This document shows positions 53,772-62,781 of a stretch of 64,000 nt of DNA, piece by piece. A model generated the notes under the pieces. The model saw nothing but the letters and a program-made list of their open reading frames with translations, was not told where the DNA came from and ran no database searches. Position 1 is the stretch's first letter. Every line of letters begins with the position of its first letter. Made by a program: the position numbers and the translations under genes. This DNA is from Ensifer sp. USDA 6670 (lineage in GTDB: Bacteria > Pseudomonadota > Alphaproteobacteria > Rhizobiales > Rhizobiaceae): the NCBI GenBank assembly GCA_000421085.1, contig ATWE01000005.1, forward strand, positions 1 to 64,000. The letters run 5' to 3'.

Positions 53772-55046
53772 TCAGGCCGACTTGCCGCCCTTGATGAGCT
53801 GTTTGACCGGCTTCGCATGGCGTGAATGCCGGCGCTGGAAGGCGACGATGCGCGGTGCGATCTCGCGGCGGAAGCGCGAGCCGTTGAAGACGCCGTAATG
53901 GCCGACGTCAGGCTGCATGTAGTGCTGCCGCATGGAATCGGGAATGCCGGTGCAGATCGTCTGCGCCGCCTTGGTCTGGCCGAGGCCGGAAATGTCGTCG
54001 TTCTCGCCCTCGACGGTCAGCAGCGCGACGCGTCGGATCGCCGTCGGATCGACGCGCTTGCCGCGGTGCATCATCTCGCCCTTGGGCAGCGCATGCTGCA
54101 TGAACACCACCTGCACCGTCTGCAGGTAGAACTCCGCGGTCAGATCCATCACCGCCAGATATTCGTCGTAGAAGTCACGGTGTTTTTCGGCAGCGTCGCC
54201 ATCGTTCTTGACCAGATGGGCGAAGAATTCCTTGTGGGCGATCAGGTGGCGGTCGAGGTTCATCGACATGAAGCCGGAGAGCTGGAGGAAGCCCGGATAG
54301 ACCATGCGCATGAAGCCTGGCTGCGGCCACGGAACCGGCATGACGACATTGTCGCGGAACCACTCGATCGGCCGTTCCTTTGCAAGCTCGTTAACCGCGG
54401 TCGGGTTGATGCGCGTGTCGATCGGGCCGCCCATCAGCGTCATCGTCGACGGCGCGAGGGGATCCTCCGCCGCCTCCATCAGCGCGACGGCCGCCAGAAC
54501 CGGCACAGCCGGTTGACAGACCCCGACCACATGCGCATCCGGCCCCAGGAAATGCAGCATCTGGATGACGTAATCGATGTAGTCGTCGAGATCGAAGGTT
54601 CCCTCGCTCAAGGGAACCATGCGGGCGTCGATCCAGTCGGTGATGTAGACGTCGGAATGGGGCAGCAGTGCTTCAACCGTTCCGCGCAACAGCGTGGCGT
54701 AGTGGCCGGACATCGGCGCAACGATCAGGACTTTCGGATCCGGAGCGCGATCCCTTGGCAGGCTGCGTTCGAAATGTATGAGGTTGCAGAACGGCTCCCG
54801 CCAGACGATCCTTTCGCGGACAGGCACGGGATGCCCATCGATTTCGGTCTCGGGAAGGCCGAATTCCGGCTTGCCGTAGCGGCGGGTGGCACGCTCGAAA
54901 ACCTCCAGCCCTGCGGCTGCGGCACGGCCGAAATAGGTATGCGAAACCGGGTTCATCGGATTGCTGAAGGCCAGCCGCATGGCGTCCGCCGCCGTGCGCC
55001 ACGGAGCCATCATCGCATGGTTCATCTCGTAAAGCTGGTAGAACAT
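53772..55046 (-). CDS. phaZ: intracellular poly(3-hydroxybutyrate) depolymerase PhaZ
   Basis: PhaZ breaks down stored poly-3-hydroxybutyrate granules inside the cell. It has 424 residues and no signal peptide. The nucleophile is Cys177 in the modified lipase box GVCQPA, as in PhaZ of Ralstonia; Asp and His complete an alpha/beta-hydrolase triad toward the C-terminus (GENDDISGLGQT and QPDVGHYGVFNG). The upstream region holds a family A repeat, an inverted repeat (55161-55191) and a TGCGCTGCA-type motif near 55246-55261. Confidence 0.94.
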   Translation of the reverse strand: MFYQLYEMNHAMMAPWRTAADAMRLAFSNPMNPVSHTYFGRAAAAGLEVFERATRRYGKPEFGLPETEIDGHPVPVRERIVWREPFCNLIHFERSLPRDRAPDPKVLIVAPMSGHYATLLRGTVEALLPHSDVYITDWIDARMVPLSEGTFDLDDYIDYVIQMLHFLGPDAHVVGVCQPAVPVLAAVALMEAAEDPLAPSTMTLMGGPIDTRINPTAVNELAKERPIEWFRDNVVMPVPWPQPGFMRMVYPGFLQLSGFMSMNLDRHLIAHKEFFAHLVKNDGDAAEKHRDFYDEYLAVMDLTAEFYLQTVQVVFMQHALPKGEMMHRGKRVDPTAIRRVALLTVEGENDDISGLGQTKAAQTICTGIPDSMRQHYMQPDVGHYGVFNGSRFRREIAPRIVAFQRRHSRHAKPVKQLIKGGKSA

Positions 55047-55101
55047 GGGCGCGTATCCCTTGCTTCAAATCAACGAAAACGCCGCTCCCAGTCCGACGCC
55101 G

Positions 55102-55148
55102 GAGCGCTTCCACAGGAAACGTTCGCATCGGTTTCCGTCAGAAGCGCA
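55102..55148. repeat. hairpin repeat family A, copy 4
   Basis: GCGCTTC with GGAAAC at the left pairs perfectly with GTTTCC and GAAGCGC at the right around GTTCGCATCG (55104-55147). It shares the plan of 16354-16396. It lies upstream of phaZ. Confidence 0.55.
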
Positions 55149-55160
55149 GTCACGAAGAGT

Positions 55161-55191
55161 TGGATCATTTCACCGGACGGCGAATGATCCA
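55161..55191. promoter_or_regulatory. inverted repeat in the phaZ upstream region
   Basis: TGGATCATT (55161-55169) and AATGATCCA (55183-55191) form a perfect 9-base inverted repeat with a 13-base spacer, 115 bases before the phaZ ATG. It could be a regulator site or another repeat element. Nearby, TTGTGCAGCGCAACAA (55246-55261) resembles sites of the PHB regulator PhaR. Confidence 0.35.
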
Positions 55192-55310
55192 GCTTGCGGT
55201 TGTTCGTCTCTGGTTTCCGCAATCGCTGCCACCCTAGCATTTTTCTTGTGCAGCGCAACAAACGCGCCCCTCACTTTTTAGGGAAAAACACCGGCAAGGA
55301 ATGAAGCCTT

Positions 55311-56327
55311 TCACCCGGCGCTCACCGCGACAACGGCCTTGACGAGCCCCGACTTGTCGTGAGTCCAGCGGGGAAGGTCGCGGACGAGGTCCTCGAGCGT
55401 CGTTCGGTGGGTGACGAGCGCCTCGATCGGGACGAGCCCCGCCGCAAGCGACCGAATGACGTGATCGAAGTCCTCGCGCGTTGCGTTGCGGCTGGCGACG
55501 AGCGTCATTTCCCGCTTGTGGAATTCGGGATCCGAGAAGCGGATCTCCTCCTTGACCACGCTGACGAAGACGAGCGTGCCGCCGTGAGCGACATGGCCGA
55601 ACGCCCGTTCCATCGACTGGGCGTTACCGGTGGCATCGAAGACGACGTCGAAACCCTCCCCGCCCGTTGCCTGCGCGAGCGCCGCATCGTCGCCCGCAAG
55701 GATGCCGGGCGGAAAGCCGAGCTTTTCCGTTGCGAAGGCCAGGCGCTCCTCGCTCGTGTCGAGCAGCCTTACGTCGTGGCCGGCGATGCGGGAGAAGACG
55801 GCCGTCCCAAGTCCGATCGGTCCGGCACCTATCACCAGCGAACGAACGCCTCGGCCTGCCGCCGAGCGCCGGACGGCATGGGCGCCGATCGCCAGGAACT
55901 CGACCGCCGCGGCGGCTTCCGGCGAGAGGCCTTCGGCGCGATAGAGGTTCTGCTCGGGCATGACGATTTCTTCACAGAAAGCGCCGTCGGTGTGAACGCC
56001 GAGGACGCGGATCGCCGTGCAGCAGTTCGGCTTGCCTTTTCGGCAGGCGATGCACTCCCCGCAGGAGAGATAGGGATTTACGACCACGAGCGTCCCGGGC
56101 GCGAGCCGGGTGCCGGGGCCACCTTCGATCACTCTCGCGGAGATTTCGTGGCCCATCACGCGCGGATATTCGAGAAAGGGGTGCTTGCCCTCGAAGATAT
56201 GATAATCGGTGCCGCAGATCCCGACGCGGCTGACGGCAAGGCGCACCATGCCGGGTGGCGGTGCCTCAGGCCCGCTGCGGGCGACGAGCGCGAGGCGGCC
56301 GGGCTCTGAACAGACGACGGCTTTCAT
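55311..56327 (-). CDS. zinc-dependent alcohol/polyol dehydrogenase
   Basis: This medium-chain NAD(P)-dependent dehydrogenase has 338 residues, typical of sorbitol, threonine and galactitol-type dehydrogenases. The catalytic zinc site is CGTDYHIFEGKHP, with the histidine and glutamate of GHEIS. The structural zinc lobe has the four cysteines of CGECIACRKGKPNCC. The Rossmann loop is VIGAGPIGLGTAVF. It is last in the sugar operon, 46 bases after the permease gene, so it likely oxidises a sugar or sugar acid. I cannot assign the substrate. Confidence 0.88.
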   Translation of the reverse strand: MKAVVCSEPGRLALVARSGPEAPPPGMVRLAVSRVGICGTDYHIFEGKHPFLEYPRVMGHEISARVIEGGPGTRLAPGTLVVVNPYLSCGECIACRKGKPNCCTAIRVLGVHTDGAFCEEIVMPEQNLYRAEGLSPEAAAAVEFLAIGAHAVRRSAAGRGVRSLVIGAGPIGLGTAVFSRIAGHDVRLLDTSEERLAFATEKLGFPPGILAGDDAALAQATGGEGFDVVFDATGNAQSMERAFGHVAHGGTLVFVSVVKEEIRFSDPEFHKREMTLVASRNATREDFDHVIRSLAAGLVPIEALVTHRTTLEDLVRDLPRWTHDKSGLVKAVVAVSAG

Positions 56328-56373
56328 GCGGCGCTCCGAAGCTTGCTGGGGACCGGTTGCGGACAGGCGGCCA

Positions 56374-57348
56374 TCACCGCGCCCCCCGCCGCCGCAACTG
56401 GTCGAAATAGACGATCACGATGATCAGCAGCCCGGTGATGATGCGCTGCCAGAAGGAATTAACGTTCAGGAGATTGGCACCGTTGTTGATCGTCGCAAGG
56501 ATGAAGGCGCCGAGCAGCGGGCCGTGGACCGAGCCGACGGCGCCGAAAAGGCTCGTGCCGCCGATGACCGACGAAGCGATCGCCTGCAGCTCCCAGCCTT
56601 CGGCCTGCGTGGCGTTGCCGATGCCGATGCGCGAGGCGAGCAGAAGCCCGACGAAGGCGGCGCAGGTCGATGACAGGATATAGGCCAGATAGATCGTGCG
56701 GTTGACGTTGACGCCGGAAAGGCGCGCCGCCTCCCTGTTTGAGCCGACGGCGAAGAGATAGCGGCCGAAGCGGCTCAGATGCAGGAAGACGTAAGCCGGA
56801 ATTGCAACGACGATCACCATCCAGAAAAGACTGGGGACTCCGAGGAAGTCGGCGCGTGAGAAAGTGGTGAAGGCGTCGTTGGTTATCGAGATGGTCGAGC
56901 CGTTGGTGATCAGGAGACCGATGCCGCGAAGCGAGGTCAGAGTTGCAAGCGTGATGATGAAGGGCGGCAGCCCCATGCGCACGATGCCGAAGGCATGGAA
57001 GGCGCCGATCAGCACGCCGATCGCCAGCGTCGCGATGATCGCGAGCCAGAGCGGAACCCCCGCCGCGAGCAGCCAGGCGACGATGACGCTGGTGAAACCG
57101 ACGACGGCGCCCACCGAAAGGTCGATGCCGGCCGTGATGATGACGAAGGTCTGGCCGACGGCGAGAATCGCGGTCATCGCCCCCTGACGCAGGAGGTTGC
57201 TGATGTTGTTCGGTGTCCAGAAGGCGTTGGTCGCCAGGCCGAGGAGCAGCCACAGGACGACCAGCAATCCCACGAGCGTCAGACCGAACAGGATGCTGAC
57301 GCCTTTCTTCGGCGTCGGTCCCGCGCTTTCAACCGTTTCCACACTCAT
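56374..57348 (-). CDS. sugar ABC transporter permease, RbsC family
   Basis: This membrane permease of 324 residues belongs to the ribose/xylose/galactose importer class. About eight to ten hydrophobic segments are visible. It has the early IISNLLRQGAMTAILAVGQTFVIITAGIDLSVGA-type signature of RbsC (residues ~48-80). A late GGTSLFGAVGSVHGPLLGA segment is also typical. It follows the ATPase gene by 35 bases. It forms the homodimeric channel with the RbsA-type ATPase and receives sugar from the RbsB-type receptor. Confidence 0.92.
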   Translation of the reverse strand: MSVETVESAGPTPKKGVSILFGLTLVGLLVVLWLLLGLATNAFWTPNNISNLLRQGAMTAILAVGQTFVIITAGIDLSVGAVVGFTSVIVAWLLAAGVPLWLAIIATLAIGVLIGAFHAFGIVRMGLPPFIITLATLTSLRGIGLLITNGSTISITNDAFTTFSRADFLGVPSLFWMVIVVAIPAYVFLHLSRFGRYLFAVGSNREAARLSGVNVNRTIYLAYILSSTCAAFVGLLLASRIGIGNATQAEGWELQAIASSVIGGTSLFGAVGSVHGPLLGAFILATINNGANLLNVNSFWQRIITGLLIIVIVYFDQLRRRGAR

Positions 57349-57383
57349 CGCTTCCTCCCTGCGTCTTTCCTGATCCGGCTCTC

Positions 57384-58937
57384 TCAGGCATTGATCGCCT
57401 GCGCCAGCACTTCCTCATGGCTTGCGGCCCGGTAGTCGTGGCTTGCCACAAGCCGCCCCTGCCGGAACACATGCAGGCGATCGGCCAGTTCATAGACCTC
57501 CGGCAGGTAGGAGGAGATCAGGATGATCCCTGCCCCTTTTTCCAGAAGCCGCGCAAACAGCCGGTAGATTTCCGCCTTGGTGCCGACATCGACGCCCACG
57601 GTCGGCTCGTCGAAGATGAAGAGCTTCGCGCCGTGGCTTAGCCATCTGCCGATCACGATTTTCTGCTGGTTGCCGCCGGACATGGCGGAGGCAAGCACTC
57701 GCCGCGACGGCGTCTTGATCTTCAGATCCCTGATCTGGCGTTCAGCATTGGAGGCCTCCTCGGCGCGGTTGATCGTCAAGCCGCGCGTTAGCCTTTTGAA
57801 AACAGGCAGGTTGATGTTGACGCCGATCGGCAGGTTGAGGCACAGGCCCTGATCGCGGCGGCTCTCCGGCGCGAGCGCGATCCCGAGGTCCATGGCCTTC
57901 CGCTCATTGCCTATCGCGACCTTTCGGCCCTGCCAGAAGATTTCTCCGGCGCTCACCGGGTTGCGCCCGTAAAGGCCGAGCGCGAATTCGCTGCGTCCGG
58001 CGCCGATCAGACCGTAGAGCCCGACGATCTCGCCCGCCCTGACCGAGAGTGATACGTCGCGGAAACCGGGACCGGAGAGTCCGCGCGTCTCGACGATCAT
58101 CTCGCCCGATTCGAAATGTTCCTTGTGGTAGATCTGTTCGATCGTGCGGTTGATCATCAGAGTGATGAGCTCGGCCTCGTTCGTCTCGGAAATCGCGCGC
58201 GTGCCGACATGCGTGCCGTCGCGAAGCACCGAGACGCGGTCCGCAAGCTCGAACACTTCTTCCAGCCTGTGGCTGATATAGACGATCGTGACGCCCTCGC
58301 CCTGGAGCCGTCGGATCAGGCGGAAAAGCTGCGCCGATTCCTGTCGCGTGAGATAGGCCGTGGGCTCGTCGAAGATGAGGAACTGCGTGCCACGCATGGC
58401 CGCGCGAGCAGTGGCGACCAGCTGCTGCTGGCCGATCGTCAGGCTGCCGAGTTCGGCATTGGCGGGCAGATTGAAGCCGAGATCGTCAAGCACGCCCTGG
58501 GCCGCGCCGGTCATCGCGCGCTTGCGCATCAGCCCGCGCCGGTTCATCTCGTCGCCCAGAAACATGTTGGCCGCAACGCTCAGATGCGGACAAAGCACCA
58601 CCTCCTGGTGAACCGCGTTGATGCCGCGGGCGATCGCTTCGTTCGGCGTGGCGAGGTCGACTGTTTCGCCGCACCAGCGGATCTCTCCGGCACTGCGGGC
58701 AATGACCCCGGTCAGGAGCTTGATCAGAGTCGATTTGCCGGCACCGTTCTCGCCGACGATCGCGTGGATTTCGCCGGATAGAAAGGTCATCGTCGCGGGC
58801 TTCAGAGCCTCGACCGCGCCATAGTTTTTCTGCAGGCCGCGGAGTTCCAGGATGGGTTCGCCCTTCGGAACCGAACGGCCGCCCGCCGCCCTCACCTGTT
58901 CGTCATGGCGATGGCTGACCTCTTGAAGCCCTATCAT
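57384..58937 (-). CDS. sugar ABC transporter ATP-binding protein, RbsA family
   Basis: This is the fused double-ATPase of the importer, 517 residues. The first half has Walker A GENGAGKSTL and signature LTIGQQQLV. The second half has the degenerate loop GLIGAGRSE in place of Walker A but a good signature, MSGGNQQKIV, and Walker B IFDEPTVGVD. This asymmetry is normal for RbsA. I chose the ATG at 58937 because GGAGG lies seven bases upstream; the in-frame GTG at 58952 overlaps that ribosome site. A hairpin lies just upstream at 58967-58986. Confidence 0.92.
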   Translation of the reverse strand: MIGLQEVSHRHDEQVRAAGGRSVPKGEPILELRGLQKNYGAVEALKPATMTFLSGEIHAIVGENGAGKSTLIKLLTGVIARSAGEIRWCGETVDLATPNEAIARGINAVHQEVVLCPHLSVAANMFLGDEMNRRGLMRKRAMTGAAQGVLDDLGFNLPANAELGSLTIGQQQLVATARAAMRGTQFLIFDEPTAYLTRQESAQLFRLIRRLQGEGVTIVYISHRLEEVFELADRVSVLRDGTHVGTRAISETNEAELITLMINRTIEQIYHKEHFESGEMIVETRGLSGPGFRDVSLSVRAGEIVGLYGLIGAGRSEFALGLYGRNPVSAGEIFWQGRKVAIGNERKAMDLGIALAPESRRDQGLCLNLPIGVNINLPVFKRLTRGLTINRAEEASNAERQIRDLKIKTPSRRVLASAMSGGNQQKIVIGRWLSHGAKLFIFDEPTVGVDVGTKAEIYRLFARLLEKGAGIILISSYLPEVYELADRLHVFRQGRLVASHDYRAASHEEVLAQAINA

Positions 58938-58966
58938 CGCATTGTCCTCCACTTCCGGGATCGCAG

Positions 58967-58986
58967 CGGCCGACTCCCTTCGGCCG
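58967..58986 (-). other. intercistronic hairpin between receptor and ATPase genes
   Basis: CGGCCGA and TCGGCCG form a perfect 7-base-pair stem with a 6-base loop, 66 bases after the receptor stop and 30 before the ATPase start. Such hairpins often protect the receptor mRNA from decay and so raise receptor levels. That role is inferred. Confidence 0.5.
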
Positions 58987-59051
58987 TTGCACTGTTCCTT
59001 TGAAGGCGATGCGCAGCGCCGGTCCTACGGCGCCGCGCAATCCCGTCGTCG

Positions 59052-60041
59052 TCAGTTGACCTTCGGATTGAGAAGCGCGTCGATCTTCGGCTCGCTCATA
59101 TTGGCCTTGGTAACCAGATTCGCGCCGGTATCGACATTGGCTTCGACCTTCTCGCCCTTGGAGACCGCAAGAGCCGTCTTCACGCCGTCATAGCCCATGC
59201 GGTAGGGATCCTGGACGACCAGGCCCGCCAGAACGCCCTCCTTGAGGAAGCCCACGGTCTTGTCGTCACTGTCGAAGCCGATCACCTTGATCTTGTCGCC
59301 GAGCTTGTTCTCGGCGATCGCCTGGCCGACGCCCTGTGCCATGATCAGGTTCGAGGCGAAAACGCCGACGAGGTTGGGGTTGGCGGTGATCAGATCGGTC
59401 ATGATGTTGAGACCGGTCGTCGCCTGACCGTCGGCATATTTGTCGGCAACCACTTTCAGGCCGGGATATTTCGTCTTGACCTGATCGAGAAAGCCCTCGC
59501 GACGCTGGTCGAGCGAGCCGACACCCGGCAGGCTGGTGATGATCGCGATCTCGCCCTCTTCCTTGCCGGTCGCCTCCTTGATGGCGGCGGCAAGACCGTC
59601 GGCGGCGATGCGTCCGCCCTGGACGTTATCCGTGGTCAGGAAGGAGGTGAAGGCCTTCGAATCCGCTCCGGAATCGATGCCGATCACCGGAACCGATTTG
59701 GCGGCCTCGTCGACGGGCTTACCGAGTGCCTTGAACTCCGTCGGCGCGATCACGACCGCGGCCGGCGCGCCCGCAACGGCGTTTTCAAGGATGGTGATCT
59801 GGCCGTTGATGTCGGATTCCGACTGGGCGCCGAGTTCCGGCACATTGACGCCGAGGTCCTTACCGGCGGCGCGCGCGCCCGCAAGCACGATCTGCCAATA
59901 GAAGGAGGTGGTGTCCTTGACGATGATGGGAATGGTGACGTCCTGCGCGAAAGAGGTCGTGGGGACCATTGCGGCGACGAAAGCGGCGCCGGCCAGGGCA
60001 TTGAAGGCACGGCGTGAAAGAATGCGCTTGGCTATGCTCAT
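59052..60041 (-). CDS. sugar ABC transporter substrate-binding protein, RbsB family
   Basis: This periplasmic sugar receptor has 329 residues. A signal peptide covers about residues 1-32 (SRRAFNALAGAAFVAAM, cleavage after SFA). The mature protein is a type I periplasmic-binding fold with IPIIVKDTTSFYWQIVLAGARAAGKDLG, IGIDSGADSKAF and the hinge block VIGFDSDDKTVGFL. I recall homologues in S. meliloti being studied as fucose-type receptors, but I cannot confirm this here. Hairpins flank the gene on both sides. Confidence 0.9.
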   Translation of the reverse strand: MSIAKRILSRRAFNALAGAAFVAAMVPTTSFAQDVTIPIIVKDTTSFYWQIVLAGARAAGKDLGVNVPELGAQSESDINGQITILENAVAGAPAAVVIAPTEFKALGKPVDEAAKSVPVIGIDSGADSKAFTSFLTTDNVQGGRIAADGLAAAIKEATGKEEGEIAIITSLPGVGSLDQRREGFLDQVKTKYPGLKVVADKYADGQATTGLNIMTDLITANPNLVGVFASNLIMAQGVGQAIAENKLGDKIKVIGFDSDDKTVGFLKEGVLAGLVVQDPYRMGYDGVKTALAVSKGEKVEANVDTGANLVTKANMSEPKIDALLNPKVN

Positions 60042-60078
60042 CGGGTTCTCCTCTCAGTAACACCTTGTTCCGTTATCG

Positions 60079-60108
60079 ACCGGGCCGCCAGGTGCATGCG
60101 GGCCCGGT
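60079..60108 (-). other. intercistronic hairpin between aldo-keto reductase and receptor genes
   Basis: ACCGGGCC and GGCCCGGT pair perfectly around a 14-base loop, about 40 bases after the reductase stop and 40 before the receptor start. No T-run follows, so read-through is likely. It may be a processing or stability element. Confidence 0.4.
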
Positions 60109-60150
60109 TGCTTTTGGAGTGTGGCGGCCGCCGTCGAGGGCGGCGAAGCA

Positions 60151-61170
60151 TCAGGCCCTTACCGCCTCCGGCCCCAGCTCGGGCGCGACAAGCGTATGGG
60201 GTTCGAAGGCTGCGTAATCCTCCGGCGCGATCCCGTAGCGGGCCAGCTCCATGTTCCGCTTCAGGCTCGACGGTTTGGCGGTTCCGAGCAGCACCGAGGC
60301 GACGTGAGGATTGGCCAGCGGGAATTGCAGGGCGGGGGCGGCGAGCGGCATGCCGCGCTGCTCGGCGATTCGTTCCATCGCCGCGACTTTGGCCCGCACC
60401 TCGTCGGTCGCTGGCATGTAATCGAAATGCGCTCCCTCGATCGGTCCGGTCGCGAGAATGCCGGAATTGAACACGCCGCCGACGACAAGCGAGGTGTGCT
60501 TCTTCGCGCAGAGCGGCAGGAGCTCGGCAACCGCGGAACGGTCGAGAAGCGTATAGCGACCGGCAAGCAGGATGCAGTCGATGTCGGCCCGGCGCATGAC
60601 ATCGAGGCAGACCGGCACCTCGTTGACGCCGAGGCCGTAGGCCGAAATGACGCCGCTCGACTTCAGCTCATCGAGTGCTTTCAGGCCGGAATCCAGAAGC
60701 TGCCGCAGGTACACGGCATTTTTCGCCGCGCCATGCGTGTAGCCGCCGATGTCGTGGACATAAAGAATGTCGATGCGATTGAGACCGAGGCGGGCATAAC
60801 TCATCTCGACCGAACGCATGATCGCGTCGTAGCCGTAGTCATAGGTGATGTCGAAGTTCAGTGGCTTGACGTAGGAATAATCGGGAACCTGGTTCTCAGG
60901 CACCGGATGAAGCAGGCGGCCGACCTTCGTGGACAGCACGAAGCTGTCGCGCGGCTTGTCGCGCAGGAAGTCGCCGACCCGCCGCTCGGCAAGGCCTAGC
61001 CCATAGAACGGCGCCGTATCGAAATAGCGGATGCCCGCTTCCCAGGCTGCGTCGAGCGTCGCCATCGCCGCTTCGCGGGTGCATTCGCGATAGAGACCGC
61101 CCAGTCCCGCCGTGCCGAAACTGTATTCGGTCACCGCAAGCGCAGTCCGGCCTATCCTTCTCGTCTGCAT
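60151..61170 (-). CDS. aldo-keto reductase, D-threo-aldose/L-fucose 1-dehydrogenase-like
   Basis: This is a 339-residue NAD(P)-dependent oxidoreductase. The catalytic tetrad is visible: Asp and Tyr in YFDTAPFYGLG, Lys in STKVGRLL and His in YVHDIGG. The early SFGTAGLGGLY and the GRLLHPVPENQVPDYSYV stretch match the branch that oxidises L-fucose, D-arabinose or L-galactose at carbon 1 to the lactone. It lies between the UxaA-type gene and the sugar receptor, as expected for a non-phosphorylating sugar pathway. The exact sugar is not proven. Confidence 0.88.
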   Translation of the reverse strand: MQTRRIGRTALAVTEYSFGTAGLGGLYRECTREAAMATLDAAWEAGIRYFDTAPFYGLGLAERRVGDFLRDKPRDSFVLSTKVGRLLHPVPENQVPDYSYVKPLNFDITYDYGYDAIMRSVEMSYARLGLNRIDILYVHDIGGYTHGAAKNAVYLRQLLDSGLKALDELKSSGVISAYGLGVNEVPVCLDVMRRADIDCILLAGRYTLLDRSAVAELLPLCAKKHTSLVVGGVFNSGILATGPIEGAHFDYMPATDEVRAKVAAMERIAEQRGMPLAAPALQFPLANPHVASVLLGTAKPSSLKRNMELARYGIAPEDYAAFEPHTLVAPELGPEAVRA

Positions 61171-61208
61171 TCCTTGTTTCCTCCCCCAAGGAAAGTCTGC
61201 CCCTCACC

Positions 61209-62744
61209 CTAAAGCGTCGCCCCCAGATGCCAGGGCACGAATTCGTTGTCGCCGTAGCCGAAAAGCTCGCTCTTGGTCTTGCGGCCCGAGGCGGTTTCTA
61301 TGATGAGCTCGAAAATCCCCCGGCCGAGATCGGCGATCGTCGCTTCCCCCGAGGCGATGACGCCGCAGTCGATGTCCATGTCCTCTTCCATGGCCCGATA
61401 GAGCGCCGTGTTGCTGGTGAGCTTGATCGACGGCGCCGGCCGACAGCCGAAACAGCTGCCGCGGCCGGTCGTGAACGCGATGACGTTGGCGCCGCCGGCA
61501 ACCTGACCGGTTGCGGAGACCGGATCGTAGCCGGGCGTGTCCATGAAGACCAGTCCGGGCTCCGTCACGCGCTCGGCGTAATTGTAGACAGCCGTCAACG
61601 GCGAGCGGCCGCCCTTGGCCACGGCGCCCAGCGATTTTTCGAGAATCGTCGTCAGGCCGCCCCGCTTGTTACCCGGCGAAGGATTATTGTCGAGCGACGC
61701 GCCATGCATCGCCACATAATCCTCCCACCAGGCGATCAAACCGTCGAGCTTGACCGCGACCGTCTCGTTGACCGCGCGGCTGCGCAGCAGATGCTCGGCT
61801 CCGTAGATTTCGGAGGTCTCGGACAGGATCGCCGTTCCGCCGGCGGCGGCAAGTATATCGACCGCCGCACCGAGCGCCGGATTGGCTGTGATACCGGAAA
61901 GCCCGTCCGAACCGCCGCATTGCAGGCCGACGATGATCTCGCTGACCGGAATCGGCACGCGCCGGGCGGACGCGACTTCCTTGGCGATTTCTTCGAGAAT
62001 GCCGAGGGCGCGCTCGACCGAGCGGCGCGAACCTCCGGCCTCCTGGATGTTGAAATGCCGCTTCTCGGCTCCGGCCCCGCTTTGGCCGTAGAGCGTCAGC
62101 TGATTGACCTCGCAGCCGAGCCCGACCATCAGCACGCCGCCGAAATTCGCGTGGCGCGCATAGCCGGCGAGCGTCCGGTGCAGGTTCTTCATGCCGTCGC
62201 CCGTGGACGACATGCCGCATCCCTGGTCGTGGACGATCGGCACGAAACCGTCGATGCCTTCGTATTTCGGCAGAATGCGCCTGTTCGCCTCGTCGGCGAT
62301 CGCGCGACAGACCGTGGTGGAACAGTTCACGCTGGCGACGATGCCGATATAGTTGCGCGTTGCGGCCCGACCGTCCGCCCGGCGATAGCCGAGGAATGTG
62401 CGCGCTTTGTCCGCCTCGCTCGCAGCCTCCGGGGGAACTGCAGCGCCAATGGCGAGCCGCCCCTGATCGAAGGCGAGGTTATGGGAATGAACGTGCTCGC
62501 CGGGCGCGATGGAGGAAGTGGCGCGGCCGATCGCCTGGCCATATTTGACCACCGGCTCACCGACATCGATCCTGCGGATCGCGGCCTTGTGGCCCGGATC
62601 TATGCGCCCGACCGCCGTCACTCCGCCGGCCAGCCGGTCACCCGGCGCAATCGCCGCGGTGGCGACGACGACGTTATCGTCCGGCGAAAGAAGGATCGAA
62701 GACGGTGCGGGCAAATCAAGCTCCTCCCGAACGGTTCGCCACAT
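61209..62744 (-). CDS. UxaA-family sugar-acid dehydratase (altronate/galactarate dehydratase-like)
   Basis: This 511-residue protein has an N-terminal SAF domain (about residues 12-95) followed by the UxaA catalytic domain. Conserved segments include RNYIGIVASVNCSTTV, VHDQGCGMSSTGDG, VGLGCEVNQ and the late FTTGRGSCFGCRPAPSIKL. Family members dehydrate altronate, galactarate or related aldonates to 2-keto-3-deoxy acids. It is first in the operon. The ATG at 62744 lacks a Shine-Dalgarno, whereas a TTG at 62714 follows GGGAGGAG and may be the real start. Product identity is uncertain beyond the family. Confidence 0.85.
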   Translation of the reverse strand: MWRTVREELDLPAPSSILLSPDDNVVVATAAIAPGDRLAGGVTAVGRIDPGHKAAIRRIDVGEPVVKYGQAIGRATSSIAPGEHVHSHNLAFDQGRLAIGAAVPPEAASEADKARTFLGYRRADGRAATRNYIGIVASVNCSTTVCRAIADEANRRILPKYEGIDGFVPIVHDQGCGMSSTGDGMKNLHRTLAGYARHANFGGVLMVGLGCEVNQLTLYGQSGAGAEKRHFNIQEAGGSRRSVERALGILEEIAKEVASARRVPIPVSEIIVGLQCGGSDGLSGITANPALGAAVDILAAAGGTAILSETSEIYGAEHLLRSRAVNETVAVKLDGLIAWWEDYVAMHGASLDNNPSPGNKRGGLTTILEKSLGAVAKGGRSPLTAVYNYAERVTEPGLVFMDTPGYDPVSATGQVAGGANVIAFTTGRGSCFGCRPAPSIKLTSNTALYRAMEEDMDIDCGVIASGEATIADLGRGIFELIIETASGRKTKSELFGYGDNEFVPWHLGATL

Positions 62745-62757
62745 ACAAGCATTTGTT

Positions 62758-62781
62758 CTGTCTTTTATCTACAATAGACAG
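62758..62781. promoter_or_regulatory. operator candidate between the sugar operon and its regulator
   Basis: CTGTCT and AGACAG form a 6-base inverted repeat separated by 12 bases, with ATTGTAGATAA on the minus strand inside. A second small palindrome, ACAAGCATTTGT, lies just before it (62745-62756). The divergent position fits autoregulation by the FCD-type regulator. Confidence 0.45.

Noticed and set aside
53552-53794. Plus-strand frame of 80 residues between DUF2852 and phaZ
   Set aside because: No ribosome site; overlaps two real genes on the other strand and resembles no family I know.
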